DNA of 64,000 nt. It comes from Amphibalanus amphitrite. Taxonomy: Eukaryota > Arthropoda > Thecostraca > Balanomorpha > Balanidae. Under the pieces are notes generated by a model that made no database searches, was not told the origin of the DNA, and was given only the letters and a program-made list of their open reading frames with translations. Below are positions 32,925 to 45,247 of this stretch, one piece after another. Position numbers and translations under genes: made by a program. The stretch lies in contig NW_024883039.1 in the NCBI RefSeq assembly GCF_019059575.1, forward strand, positions 83,247 through 147,246, given 5' to 3'. Numbering within the stretch: the stretch's first letter is position 1; each line of letters begins with the position of its first letter.

Positions 32925-35081
32925 GATAAATTGGCGTAGTTATTCTGCATCTAGATTGTCCTCTGGGAGAAATTATAAAATAGACATCTCTATATATCAG
33001 ATTCTCAGAGCTTGTTCTATAGCAACTTTTTCGGTCAACAAGTAGCGTTATTGGCGAATTTTTTCTTCAAAGCGATAAAATAGCTTTTCATTGCGATTTT
33101 GATGTTCGATGGGCACCGTATGAACTTGGAGCGGCTCTCAAATACCTATGCCAGATTGGAGTCAAATAATATACATAAAATCAGTTATTACAAATTATCA
33201 CTAGAAATCGTAACCGTCTGTCTAATTTGATAGAGGACTCTCTTATGCTTATAATGGAGAACACAGGCCAAGGCTCTATACACAGGCGACGTGTACGTTT
33301 TTACGTCATCACGAGTCACGACAGCATCCGACACGGCGCCAGGATTTACGATTTAGGACCCTACATACCACTGAGAAGCGGTACGGTTGCCTCACCGTTT
33401 GACCGTTAACCATGACTGACCGACACACAAACACACACGCACATAAACACGCACAATACCCCGTGGGTAGCGTCTACACTTACAGATGATAGATTTACGT
33501 GTGGACCGACTAGAACTGACCAGCATTTACTATCCTTACGGTGTCTCTAACGGAGGAACTCTCAGGCCAGAAGCGTTCGTGATTTGTAGGGTTGTTTGGG
33601 CGGGCTGCGCTGCGGAACCCAGAAAAAGGCAAGACTGGGTGTTTGTATGGTGCATGTGGCCTATTCAGCTGTTTATAAGCGTACAGAAACAAACGGTAAA
33701 ATGGTTAAAATGGTATGTCGAACAAAGACAAAGACAGTTTGCAAAATATTACAAACGTTTCTTTAGTTCACTGATAGTACAAGCGAGGCATGTGCAATAC
33801 GAGATGCGTAATAAATTATGCACGATATGCAGCATCGTGTTTATCACAAGCCGAACGCGCCATAGAGCTGCAGTCCCTATAAATCGTATCACATTCACAG
33901 GGGCGGGCTGTTCTGTTTCGAGGGTCAGATCGGTCGGGCCCTGAGTGCGACGGTCTGAGTCCGATATGTGGCTTGCTTGTTCTTACCGTCAACACTTTGA
34001 ATATCCCTTTCCATCGCGATGAGTGACTTTGATGCCGATAAATATACTATAGCTACTAACACCATGCTGTGCCGTAATGCACACCGGCGTTGCGGGACAG
34101 CCTAACCTGTCAGTGTCCTTGAATGGAATCTGACGCAGCCGGCTTCGATTACGGGACGCCGGTGGCGACGTGAGCTGATGCACTCGAGATTTTCGATGTG
34201 GCCCTTACATTTAATTTATATAAATTAGAATATGGGTTGAACTACTTCAGGTCGCTGTCCAGGAAATGCGGTTATCGATCCAACCTTTGCAATTGTAACG
34301 GGGTTTTGTATCGGTTTTTATCGTTTTTTCCCCAGATATACTTTATCTTGAACGATAAAAACCGATCCAGATAAAGTAGCACCGCAATACAGACATACCC
34401 ATTACCCAGTTTTTTTTTCATGAACGCAAATCGGTCTACCTCTAAAGCTAGCTTTTTATTTCCCTTTAAATAAATAACTGTGCCATAAGACCTTGGTGCA
34501 AAAATAAATCAAAAGACTATAAGTTAGTCATCACATAATAGCACACATCCGAGAACAGCATGAATTCCCACGAAGCCACCACTGACGAGACGATGCTCAC
34601 CTCACCAATGTCAGGAGCCGAGCTGGTCAGCGAACTCTTCCGGTCTCCTGCTCCTCAGTTGTGCTCCAAATAAACGGTCCCCTAAAGTCCTCTAAATAGC
34701 CGCACTATTCACTAGTTCCTCACTTGTCTCATACGTCTCAGATGTCTCACCAGAAACCACTCGCACCGACTCACACCAACATCTGCCGTGACGTCCAGCG
34801 CCTGTCTGTCCAGTGTGACACCCGTGACGGCCCGTGACGCTCTGTGACGCTCCGTGACGCTCTGTGACGGCCCGTGACGCTCTGTGACGAGCTGGGACTG
34901 CGGCGTCTGCCGGTCCGCCCGACTGACGACGGGGCGGCGACCGCTGTATGACGGCCATCCAGCAGCCAACCGGACCAGAGCCGACCACAAAAGCGGAAAC
35001 AGGAGACGGCTGGCCGGTTAGAACACGAACGACACAGCGCCTGTGATGTAATTGTTATTGTTATCCATGTATACAACATAG
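32925..35081. other. intergenic DNA without a supported gene
   Basis: Mostly unique-looking. A 152-codon frame at 33486-33944 plus has no recognised motif. A 10-bp minisatellite lies at 34807-34893 (listed separately). Confidence 0.4.
34807..34893. repeat. 10-bp minisatellite, YYGTGACG units
   Basis: About eight units of CYCYGTGACG and CGGCCCGTGACG type in tandem. It gives rise to apparent RAVTERHG-type repeats in minus-strand frames, which are not genes. Confidence 0.85.
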
Positions 35082-35648
35082 GATAAAGGCAGTGGCGTAC
35101 CCAGGAATTTGCGAAGGACCAGGGCATTGGACGAGAGGGCGCCAATCAAGGAGGGCGCCAACAAGGAGGGCGCCACATATCTGAAACTTGAATGTGTCAG
35201 TTATGTTCGTACACGTGCGGAACAAGCATAACTGACATTGTACATGCGTACACATTGATCAGCCTCAGGCAGCGGTACACGTGCGGTACGAACATAACTC
35301 ATAACTGCGAACGTGAAAGTGTCGCGGCCGAGCATTCTGGGTGAGTCTGTGGTGCGCGTTGCATCACTGTTCCGTTGCTATTTTGTATTACTGGTGTCAT
35401 GTGCATTGCTACATTCAATATAATTTCCTCACTGAGAGCCGGCTTTACTCTTATCTATCGGCGCTACTCCGTACTCCGTAGGAGTATCTCCGTCACGTCT
35501 GCGGTCGAATATGTAATAGCAATTGTGTTTTTCTTCAAACGCCCTTAAACTGAATCGAAATGTGCTCTCGCAAGAGTGGAGGCCCCATTTTCCCACTTCT
35601 GGAGGCCCCTAAATAATCTTTTTTTTTCTCGAAAAAAACTCATCGGAT

Positions 35649-36642
35649 TTAACCCTATTCCTGGCGGGGGGGGGGGCCTCAGGAGCCCCCCTGAGGTTTT
35701 TTGGTTATTTCTCCCAAACGCGTTGAGCTAGGAAGCTCAAATTTTCTGACTTTTCCTAAAAGGCTTCTACGCAACATGTCTGAAAATTTTGAGTTGATCT
35801 GACCTCAGGTCAGGTCACCAGAGGCGGTTTGGTGACCCTACCTCAGAAAAGTTTGCAATCACGCCAGAGCTAGAGTTTTTGACCGATCAATTTCTTCTCT
35901 TCAGGCTTTAGTTAGGGTACCAGTATGTGAAATTTGTTTATCTCGGAATTTTGATATCGGTGACCTAAGGTCAGGTCAGTTTCGCGACCTCCCCATTATA
36001 AGTCAATGGGGGAAAAATCAACTCCCTGTTTTTACCACTAAAACGGGTTGGAATGGCCCCATATACCATACATGACTTCATATACGATCAACCTTCACTA
36101 CCTTGAGGTCTGTTTTGCTGTTGGGCAGCTGTGAGGTCATGTGACGTCATCAAAGGTCACCAAAGGTTTTTGGCCAATAACTCCGTACAGGAACAAGATA
36201 CAGACGCGTGGATGGTCTCATTGTGTTCAGCTCGTCAAGACGCATCGAATGATATACATGATGACCTCGAGGTCACGTGACCTGAGGTCAACCTTTGACC
36301 TTGACCTTTCGAGGTCAACATATATATCATTCGATGCGGATTGACGAGAGGATCACGATGATGCCCTTAGTTTGTTCCTATCTTGACTAATTCGAAAGTT
36401 ATTCGAGAAAAACTCTCTCCATATCTAGCGCCGCCATTTTGACTTTTTCGACCCCTGTGACGTCACCTTTGACCTGACCTGAAAATGACCTTTGTAAAAA
36501 TTGTAGATCTTGACCGTGCGTATCCGATGCCGTTTACCGTTTGTCGCTGCGATGTGTAGTTTTTGAGATCTGAAGGGGGGCCGAATCGGCCCCCCCCCCG
36601 CCAGTTTCTTGTCCCGGCGGAGCCCGCCAGGAATAGGGTTAA
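35649..36642. mobile_element. TTAA-flanked (piggyBac-like) element, copy 2
   Basis: Ends TTAACCCTATTCCTGGCGGG and CCCGCCAGGAATAGGGTTAA. G-run hairpins lie just inside both ends (35665-35695 and 36575-36602). The 994-bp interior has many AGGTCA/TGACCT hexamers, notably 36240-36330, and no ORF. Confidence 0.88.
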
Positions 36643-37183
36643 CCCACTTTATATTCACGAGGCCCCTTTCTCAGCTTCGGAGGTCCCTAAAAAGTAAAAG
36701 TCCTACTTTTTCGAAAAACTCATCGGATTTCACTCACTTCATGGAGGCCCTCTTTTCAGTTTTTTTCTTCATTAATTTTATTTCTTAAGACTAAAATATC
36801 GCTCAAGGGAGGGGCCATGGCCCCCATCGCCCCTCTCTTGTATCCGCGCCTGATATGATTCAGACATGACACATTACTCACTAACTAGGTACAATTTTCC
36901 CCAAGTGATACCTACATTAAATACCAAAAAAAAAAAACACGCATCTTTTTTCAATTTGATACACTTACACAGTATAGGTATACGGCCTTTTGACTCACCT
37001 GCAAAACTCAAGGATACACCGATTGCAAGACGCAAACGACAGCAATTCTTTCCTTTTCTTAGCAGCCCTGTTCTGTGCACCAGATTTCTTTCGCGTTCTT
37101 TTGTTGCCTGAATTCATTTTTTGCTCACTGCTGTTTAGTCATCCAATACAAAGGACCGTGCTACAGTACTTTACATATAATTT
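36643..37183. other. hAT element body between the two TTAA insertions
   Basis: AT-rich sequence with no coding motif. Confidence 0.45.
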
Positions 37184-38656
37184 TTAACCCGCGCCTTGCT
37201 GGGGGGGTGTTTGAACACCCCCCTTGTGGTTTTTCGCGAATATCTCAAAAACGGCGGCGCGGAGCGCCGCCGTTTTTGGTACACCTTATCATACATTAAT
37301 TCTACACATGTTGTGAAAATTTCAGACCAAGGTCATTCAAGGTCAGGTCACCAGGTCAGTTGAAGTGACCTCACCTCATAAAAAGTTTCAATGTCTGTCA
37401 TAGCTACACCGAGTGACCGATCGCTTTGAAACTTTCAGCGATTGCTAAGAGCAATAGCATGTACAAAACGTATATCTCAGAATTTTGATATCGATGACCT
37501 AAGGTCAGGTCAATTTTGCGACCTCCCCATTATAAGTCAATGGGAGAAAATTGAAATGCGCCTCTTTTGGACTAACATAGGCGCGGGAGCCGGGGGGGCA
37601 GTGGGGGCAGCTTGCCCCCCCCCCAACTCTGGGGCCGTGGGGGCGGTGCCCCCACAGCTTTGAGACGGAATACCACACTTTTTTGCAAATGTTTTCTTTT
37701 TTTGTTGAAAAATCCGAGGGGTGAAAAATAAGTGGCCTAAAACCGGTGAGAAACCTAGATTTGGGGGTAGGTACCCTAGGTTAATCTCTATAATTATGGT
37801 GTGCCCCCCCCCCCCCCCCAGTCGGAAAGTAGTTCCCGCGCCCCTGTGGACTAAAGACATTATAAACACTCCCAAACACCGAATTACCAGTGGTTTAGAC
37901 ACACTGAACATGAAAATGGTGTCCGTGACCCTTGTTTATGCCCTGAGGTCATCTTGGGTCACGAACGGTATCTAACAGTTTTTCGCAAATAACTTTTGAT
38001 AGAGGCATGCTAGAGCGATGAAAACGCCTTAGATGTGTTCAGCTCGACGATACGGATCGACTGATATGCAACATGACCCTTTCCGGTCAGGTCATGACCT
38101 TGACCTGAGGTCAAATTTTCAAGTTGACCTTTCAAGGTCAAGGTATAGTTCATTCGATGCGTCTTGACGAGAGGAACACGATGCCGGTAAAAGTAAGCTC
38201 GTACAGGGCTTGGGTCAAAAGTTATTGCAGAAAAAACTGTTTCCGAAAAAATCGGCTATTTTTGCAGTTTTTGCCGCCTGGAGGCAAAACCGTTGACGTT
38301 AGGTCAAATCTGAGAGAATTACTCAGAAAGGGTGTTAATAGGGCTATCGAATGCGCTTTTCCGCGGCGCTGTAGCTCTATTGGTTCCCGAGTTATGCGTT
38401 GGCTTCTTGGAAATTTTCGACATTCGACCTGGAAATCGGCGAAATTTTGCCTTCAATGACCTCTGGTGACCTGACCTTTGACCTGACCAAAAAATTGACC
38501 GAAGTGATTTCGTCATTATTTTTGACGCTCTTTCGAACGCCGCCTTCCGCGTATCGCTACGTGGCCCAGGAGCCGAGTTACAAGGGGGGTGTTCAAACAC
38601 CCCCCCCCCCCCAGCAGGGCGTGGAAATCCAGGACCCCCAGCCGGGCGCGGGTTAA
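37184..38656. mobile_element. TTAA-flanked (piggyBac-like) element, copy 3
   Basis: Ends TTAACCCGCGCC and GGCGCGGGTTAA. Hairpins GGGGGGTGTTTGAACACCCC lie near both ends (about 37202 and 38585). The interior is rich in AGGTCA hexamers (37330-37375, 37495-37515, 38085-38140, 38455-38500). A hAT-like MITE is nested inside. Confidence 0.88.
37576..37846. mobile_element. hAT-like MITE nested in TTAA element copy 3
   Basis: Ends CATAGGCGCGGGA and, inverted, CAGGGGCGCGGGA, flanked by TGGACTAA at 37568-37575 and 37847-37854. 271 bases with G and C runs; no ORF. Confidence 0.85.
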
Positions 38657-39054
38657 TATGAACGGGGTTCTAACTTCTATGCTTAAATTTGAATTTTGAG
38701 CCCGACCCAGCGTCTCGGAAAGCGTCAGCCGTTAACGGTTTTTGTTAGGAAAGCAGAAAACAGCCGAAATATCAGACAACTACAAGTACTATAATAAAAA
38801 ATTAACGATGTTTATTGTTCTTAATACTATAGTACTAATAATAATTGGCTATAGAAAATAAATGTTGGATTTAAAAGAAAAAATACAGATAGGTTCAAGT
38901 CTTATAACTATAAGAATGTTATAATACTATAATAATAAAATAACTTTACCTATCATCAAGCTATAAGATTAGGAACATGGCCATGGGAGCTATTTAGAGA
39001 CTAGAGCTGCAGCATTTCTACATATCCCATAACTGACACCATACTCATGAAGTC
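38657..39054. other. AT-rich hAT element body
   Basis: No gene or repeat recognised apart from its position inside the hAT-like element. Confidence 0.4.
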
Positions 39055-39440
39055 GGAGGGCGCCTTCTGACCAGAAGCACGCCAGTGAGCCGGGAGGGCG
39101 CCCTCTGATCAGAAGCACGTCAGTGTGTCGGTGGGGCGACCTCTGATAACAAGTACCTCACCGGTGAGTCGGAAGGGCGCCTTACGATCAGAAGCACGCC
39201 AGTGGGTCAGGAGGGAGCCTTACGATCAGAAGCACGCCGGTGAGTGGAGAGGGCGCCTTCTGAACAGAACCATGCCGGTAAGTCGAGAGGGCGCCCTCTG
39301 AGAAGATGCATTCCAATTAGCCGTGAGGGCGCCTTCTGATAAGAAGCATGCTAGTGAGTTGGAGGGCGCCTTCTGGTCAGAAGCACGTCAGTGAGCCGGG
39401 AGGGCGCCCTCTGATCAGAAGGACACCAGTGAGCCGGGAA
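39055..39440. repeat. minisatellite, about 50-bp GAGGGCGCC/AGAAGCACG units
   Basis: Seven to eight degenerate units of the type GGGAGGGCGCCYTCTGATCAGAAGCACGCCAGTGAG (given here in consensus parts: GGAGGGCGCC, TCTGATCAGAAG, CACGCCAGTGAG). Not coding. Confidence 0.85.
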
Positions 39441-39444
39441 GGTG

Positions 39445-40405
39445 CCATCATCTAGGAGAGCGCCGCTATCGACTGGAGGAGCGCAAACACTGGACAGAGG
39501 GGCGCCGCCATAATCTAGGAGCGCGCCGTTATCGACTGGAGGAGCGCCAACACTGGACAGAGGGTCACCACCATCGTCTAGGAGGGCACCGCTATCACTG
39601 AAGGAGCGCCAAGACTGGACAAAGGGGCGTCGCCGTCATCATCTAGGAGCTTCGTCGCTGTCAACTGGAGGGGCGCCAACACTGGACAGAGGGGCGCCCC
39701 ATCATCTAGGAGCGCGCTGCTATCGACTGGAGGAGCGCTAACTCTGGACAGAGGGGCGCCGCCATCATCTATAAGCGCGCCGCTACCGACTGCAGGAGCG
39801 CCAACTCTGGACAGAGGGGCGCCGCCATCATCTAGGAGCGCACCGTTATCGACTGGAGGGGCGCCAACACTGGACAGATGGGCGCCACCATCGTCTAGGA
39901 GGGCGCCGTTATCACCAGAGGAGCCGGAGCGCCAACACTGGACAGAAGGGCGCCACCATCATCTAGGAGGGCACCGCTATCACTGGAGGAGCACCAAGAC
40001 TGGACAGAGGGTTCGCCGTCATCATCTAGGAGCTCGTCGCTGTCGACTGGAGGGGCGCCAACACAGGACAGAGGGGCGCCACCATCATCTAGGAGCGCGA
40101 CACTGTCGACTGGAGGGGCGCCAATACGGGACAGAGGGGCGCCGCCATAATCTAGGAGCGCGCTGCTATCGACTGGAGGAGCGCTAACTCTGGACAGAGG
40201 GGCGCCGCCATCATCTACATAAGAGCGCGACACTGTCGACTGGAGGGGCGCCAACACTGGACAGAGGGGCGCCACCCACCATCATCTAGGAGCTCGACGC
40301 TATCGATTGGAGGGGCGCCAATACTGGACAGAGGGGCTTCGCCATCAACTAGAAGCGCGCCGCTATCGACTGGAGGAGCGCCAACACTGGACAGAGGGGC
40401 GCCAG
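39445..40405. repeat. minisatellite, about 63-bp GGCGCC-bearing units
   Basis: About fifteen units, each with CATCATCTAGGAGCGCG, TATCGACTGGAGGAGCGCC and ACACTGGACAGAGGGGCGCC. Most units are a multiple of three, so the minus strand stays open and reads repeats of DDGGAPLSSVGAPPVDSGALL. I treat this as a repeat-length effect, not a gene. Confidence 0.85.
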
Positions 40406-40489
40406 TCACTGAGGGCGCCGGGGACGATGAGCCAAAGGGACAGGGCATGCACGGAATGTCCTGTATGTGCGTACGCCACTGGATAAAGG

Positions 40490-43200
40490 TGTGCAATATG
40501 CCCACTGCGTGCATTGACCATAAAACCAACGCTTGTTATTGCATCGTCGTATTTAATTAACATTGATCAAAATACGGCTTATCATTTCATAGCGATCGGG
40601 ATATTAACTGCTGCAAAAGAAAACAACACCCAGAGTGTGAATATTGATGTAATCTTGTACGTGCTCAACGTCCGTCTTCCTTTGTACAGCTATACGCTTG
40701 TGTGCACTGAGAACCTGCTTGACTGTATTGTTCTAGCGATCCAGAGCGTAACATTCCGTTTGACTACAGACCAAATCCACATATTTTCCGATATCGTGGC
40801 CGAACTAGAAACCTGCTACTCGAGGGATGAGACATGGTGTCACTAACTAGTTATTTAACATCGATATGCCTGGTCAACGCTGTCAGTTGATTACTGACGT
40901 GGAGGGGGGGGGGGGGGGGGAAGCGTTAGATTACTGCCTCCATCTCTGGTCGTGAACTGTACGGGACGGGACGGTAGGCGGAGCCGTTCAAAAAGCGCGC
41001 CACAAATAATTAAATTCGTCGAGCAGTAATTAACTCACGTCACGACAATGGCTCGGCGAGACGGGAGGGGAGAGTGTATATACATCCAGTAGGGTGTAAA
41101 AACGCCAGACAGCTGAGCAAATCAATACTATCTCGATATCTGTAACATATACCGGCATTACTGGTGACATGCCCGCCTGGTAAAAGTGCGTATGTAGGTT
41201 GAAGCGCATTTGTCTTGGTGGTGCTCTATTCAGTTCTGCCCGAAACAGGACACCCACTAGCCGTCACGGTTCATTGCATCAGCTCGCAGTGCGACGACAA
41301 ATGAAAAGACTTTGCGGTCATTTTCCGTTGCATATTTTATTGTTGTTCTCAAATCATGAACAATATTACACACAAGATCCAGCGCCATACGTCAAACGAT
41401 GATATGATCTGGCTGCGTTTTCTATTCGCCACTCGTTTAGCTAGGTTAGGGTCTCAGCGCATCACAGGTTCTCCTGCATTTACCATAACAAACATCTGTT
41501 AAACGCACCACCCTGATCAGTTGCATACAAGAAAACGTGAAATGGCAATGTGTCAGGACAAGGCAAGTAGGTAGTGCGGCGGGCATTTGTTCCGTCATAA
41601 TCTTCAAACACGCCGAAGAATATCATGTCGGGCCGAAGAATATCATCGATTATCCATGGGCATTGGACACACAAGTCGGAAAAAATTTATCCCAGCGACC
41701 GACGAAGGATCCCAGTGGGCCCTGATCGGCAGTAGACGTCTTTCCGGGATGCGGGTGGTCTTCCGATCGAGCGCTGCGCGTGCTGCTGAAGATGTCCCCG
41801 GAAGACCAGGGATCATGGAGGCCTGTGAGCAGAAAAAGTTAATGTAAGCATACAGCACACAGATGCAGCGTAAGCAGCCCTTCAGTTAAATTATGCCAGA
41901 ATGAATAGGAAGTTTTTCTAAGACGACGTTCTGACGGTTTGCAGTTTCCCATTACGGTATATACTGACTTAACAATAGTTGTCGTTTGTGGCGCAGCGGC
42001 ATTGCCTCTGTACTGATCAAAACTCGGAAAGAATTATCCAAAGGATATCTAAGCATATCAAAGCATACTAAGCATATCTTTTGATCGCCGATATAGATAC
42101 TCTTTCAGAAAAATTCCAGCTGGCGGACTACCCCACGGAGCTGATCACTCCTCAGATAATGCAGTGCACTTACATCATCGGATGCTGTTTTGGTAGCACT
42201 GCAGGGCGACCAGTGACGTCACCAGCACAAGAATATCGACGGCGAGCCGGCATAATCCCTGAGAACAAAACAGATAGAAGGTCAGATGTGGAAGAGAAAT
42301 CAGAGTAAGCCGCTAGTTAGACCAGCAACGATAACATATTTAAAACTTCGGTGTAAAAAACGATCATTTAAGAATTGGCAATGTGAAAGAAGGACACATA
42401 GCATCTGCCGTTTGAATTGTCATCTTGTTGATCATTTTCTATCACCTGAGTTTATCCAAGGGCACAACCAACTCTTCACGAGCGCTCGATGTTATAGTAC
42501 AGTAGCTAATTTCACCAATTCATAGTAGCCTTCTCTCACCTCTGACCAGTCCCCTCCTGCGCCATAGTCAGCTCAGCAGCACCATCTGGGCGAGTGGCGT
42601 CGATCGGTAGATGGATGGCAGCGGCGCCACCATCGACACGGAGACGGAGACGGCCGGAAAGACGGCCGGAAAGACGGCCCGGAAAGACGGCTCGGAGAGA
42701 CGGTCCCGCGGAGACGGTCACCGCGCCAGAGCAGCTTCAGGTGAGGTCAGCGGTCACTGCAGCAGAGCTCGAGCAAATGCGACATTGGGAGTTGGGTGCT
42801 GGTGGTTATGTCAGTGCTGGTGATGACATTAATGTACATAGGACGAGTGGCGTACAGTAGGATTGTAGCCCTTTGGCCTACAATGTTATTGGTATCTACG
42901 AAAACGTAGCACGGCACACATTTGGCCGGTATAATGAAAAGGACGAACTTTCTGTATGCATGCATGAGTCTGTTTGTGCACGTGTGTACTTTCTATCGCA
43001 AGCTTTCCGCGCACATACGGCATGACGACTTTTCTATATATACCTTTTTGCACCTCAAATCGGCATTTTTTTCATTCAATTCGGCGAACTGCATTCAATC
43101 TTAGCGATCTTGCACTGGCTTCGAATGGGGGCATATCCAGTTTGTTTTGCGAACGGTGGCGGAGGAGGTGGGTTCGGCGGTGACAAAAACCGCCGGAACA
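40490..43200. other. region without a supported gene
   Basis: Short frames (for example 40514-40846 plus, 110 aa) show no motif. A poly-G run lies at 40904-40920. A GACGGCCGGAAA tandem at 42640-42720 sits in an exon-like GC-rich patch ending at a possible donor CAG/GTGAGG near 42740; function not recognised. Confidence 0.35.
42637..42722. repeat. short GACGGCCGGAAA tandem repeat
   Basis: Five to six degenerate units of 12-15 bases. It creates PERRPERRP or AGKTAGKTA frames. Confidence 0.75.
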
Positions 43201-43203
43201 CTT

Positions 43204-43309
<106 letters not shown>

Positions 43310-43497
43310 TGCACGCCACGCGTGGGCCCCCTAGGGGGCCCGCCGCGGGAGCACGTCGACGGGGGGGGGGGGGTCGGCGCGCCCCACTCCTCGGAGAAAC
43401 TCCGTGATCTTGGTTGCCGGCTCCTGGAAGATTTCCCGGAGTGTTGTTGTGAAACCCCAGAGCCGGCCTCGGGTGCGGGAGTATGCGGGACACTCCG

Positions 43498-43893
43498 TTA
43501 GCGCAGGTGCTCGACGCTATCGGGCTCGGAGCAGGGAGGGGAGCGGTCGTCTTCCACGAGCTCCAGCCGTAGCAGCGTATCCCGGGTGAGGGCCATCATC
43601 GAGACCCCTTTCTCGTGGGGATGGCGTCTCCCCAGCTGGGGAGCCAAGTGCCTCGGACTACACGCACGGAACACTTCTTCCTCGGCCTCGTCGTCCCAGT
43701 CGGTCATGTCCGACCAGGGCTACGCGCACCGCACCACCTGCCCGACCGGCTCCCTGCGGTCCCAGACGGGCTGAGTCGGGGACAGCTCGTAGACCGTCTC
43801 AGAGTCTGCCTCCGAGTCCCCGTCATCGTCGGATGATGTAGGTGTCGGCGGAGTCGGCGGCGGCGGCGTCGGTCGGGACGACGCCCGAGCCAT
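43498..43893 (-). pseudogene. acidic proline-rich family, copy 1 (internal stop)
   Basis: From ATG 43891-43893 the frame reads MARASSRPTPPPPTPPTP, an acidic DDDGDSEADSETVYELSPTQ segment, then PVWDRREPVGQVVRCA. An in-frame TAG follows where other copies have Ser, then PWSDMTDWDDEAEEEV and a longer C-terminus (RHLAPQLGRRHPHEKG, LLRLELVEDDRSPP) to TAA at 43498. The copy therefore carries one nonsense codon but otherwise keeps its frame over 131 codons. Family unknown to me. It shares with four other copies in this window the block LSPTQPVW-(4)-PVG-(1)-VV-(1)-C and (P)WSD with an acidic end. It could be a retroelement accessory protein or a host family spread with repeats. It lies just downstream of copy 2 on the same strand, in tandem. 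Confidence 0.7.
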
Positions 43894-43897
43894 CTCC

Positions 43898-44227
43898 TCA
43901 ACGTCGGAGGCTTTGATTCGTCGTCATAGTGTCAGTTAACAAGCGGAGTCGGAGGAGTTGTAATGGCTCCTCCTCCTCCTCCGCTTCTGTCCCCCAGTCC
44001 TCCGACTCGTCCGACCATGGGGAGGCGCACCGCACCACCTCTCCGACCGGCTGGGAGAGGTCCCACACGGGCTGGGTCGGGGACAGCTCGTACGCCGTCT
44101 CCGACTCTGCCTCCGAGTCCCCGTCATGGTCGGGTGATGTAGGGGGCGGAGTCGGCGGCGGCGTCGGTCAGGACGACGCCGGGGCCATCCCGTCAACGTC
44201 GGGAGTCGTTGTCTGTGGGCCGTCCAT
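43898..44227 (-). pseudogene. acidic proline-rich family, copy 2 (internal UGA)
   Basis: Starts MDGPQTTTPDVDGMAPASS, then an in-frame TGA where copies 1 and 59 kb have Arg, then PTPPPTPPPTSPDHDGDSEA, ETAYELSPTQPVWDLSQPVG, EVVRCASPWSDESEDW and a Glu-rich end. Immediately upstream the minus strand reads TTTTCCCCTCCTTCAG/C before the ATG, a 3' splice site also present before the copies at 61581 and 63732. The TGA lies in CGTCCTGACCG against CGTCCCGACCG, as expected from CpG decay. The copy at 63732 has the same TGA at the equivalent place. About 109 codons to the terminal TGA. Confidence 0.7.
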
Positions 44228-45247
44228 GCTGAAGGAGGGGAAAAGTTCATAGTCACTCGTGATTCAAGCAACAATGTCTGCACCGTCCGAAATGTCTGCT
44301 GCTCATATTATCCGTCAATACTGGTTGTGGGGTAATGTCACCTACCCCCCATTCTTCCATTAACACATGTACTCTATGGGTCAATGCCAACGAGATAAGT
44401 GAACAATGGGCACATACACATGATGGGACTCACCACAAAAATACAATATGCCCCGCCGGAGGGCTATCTCAATCCTACCCCGAATATTATCTAAATACCA
44501 TCACCGCAACTAAGGTTCCGTTTTCAAACACTAGATAATCTATGTCAAGGCACCATCACCACAAGTACCGCACCGCCTATAACTACGCGTTTCACAATAC
44601 ATAAAATAAATACTGTCACCGCGATCACCACGCCGCACTTATTCTACTTATATTTACATAAATGGCATGCTATCGTAACGTGTCAATTTCATTTGCCTTA
44701 AACACCTATATGTATGTACAGTCCTTAACCACGCTACCTCAGTAGGTATAACGTCAATAGGTACCTGGTCATCTCCAGATGGCATGGCATTCTCAGCAAC
44801 AGTCCCGGTGCGCGCGCGTGTGTGTGTGAGTGATCTAAACCCAAGAAAGGCGTCACAATGCACATGTGTCCTTTTTGTGGTCGCTTTCACTTTTTGACGA
44901 TATCGATTCTCTTGCCGACGGCCGCGCCCGCGGCATATTGACTGCTCGTCCAATGTCCGGGTCCCTCTGCCTCACCATAATCCTCACATTCAGTCCTGGT
45001 CTGTCACGAGACGCATCTTCCTGTCACTGTTCTCGCGATGTGCGTGAAAACACTCATTGTCCGCAAAAGCACTGCACTCGATATCCTCCATTCGATAGCC
45101 GCGAAAGCACCACCTCGGTCGTCGGCACAGTCTGTGCGCGGCGATCGTAGGGTGAGCACCGACGAGGGGTGCTCCCCACAACCGGTGATTGTGTGAGAAT
45201 CATGCTCATAGTGGTGTAGTGTATGTGGTACTAGTCGCGGCGTCTTC
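44228..45247. other. region without a supported gene
   Basis: AT-rich to mixed sequence with short frames only. Nothing recognised. Confidence 0.35.

Larger units (their letters stand above)
35090..40481. mobile_element. hAT-like element with nested insertions
   Basis: Ends CAGTGGCGTACCC and TACGCCACTG, flanked by GATAAAGG at 35082-35089 and 40482-40489, an 8-bp target duplication as in hAT elements. Of its 5.4 kb, about 2.5 kb are two TTAA elements inserted later, and 1.3 kb are minisatellites. I see no hAT transposase, so it is non-autonomous. GAGGGCGCC units already appear next to the left end (35138-35175). Confidence 0.88.

Noticed and set aside
34692..35145. Minus frames with RAVTERHG repeats
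   Set aside because: Translation of the 10-bp minisatellite.
39895..40563. Minus frames with GAPPVDS repeats as a gene
   Set aside because: Explained by the 63-bp minisatellite; kept only as a finding on its periodicity.
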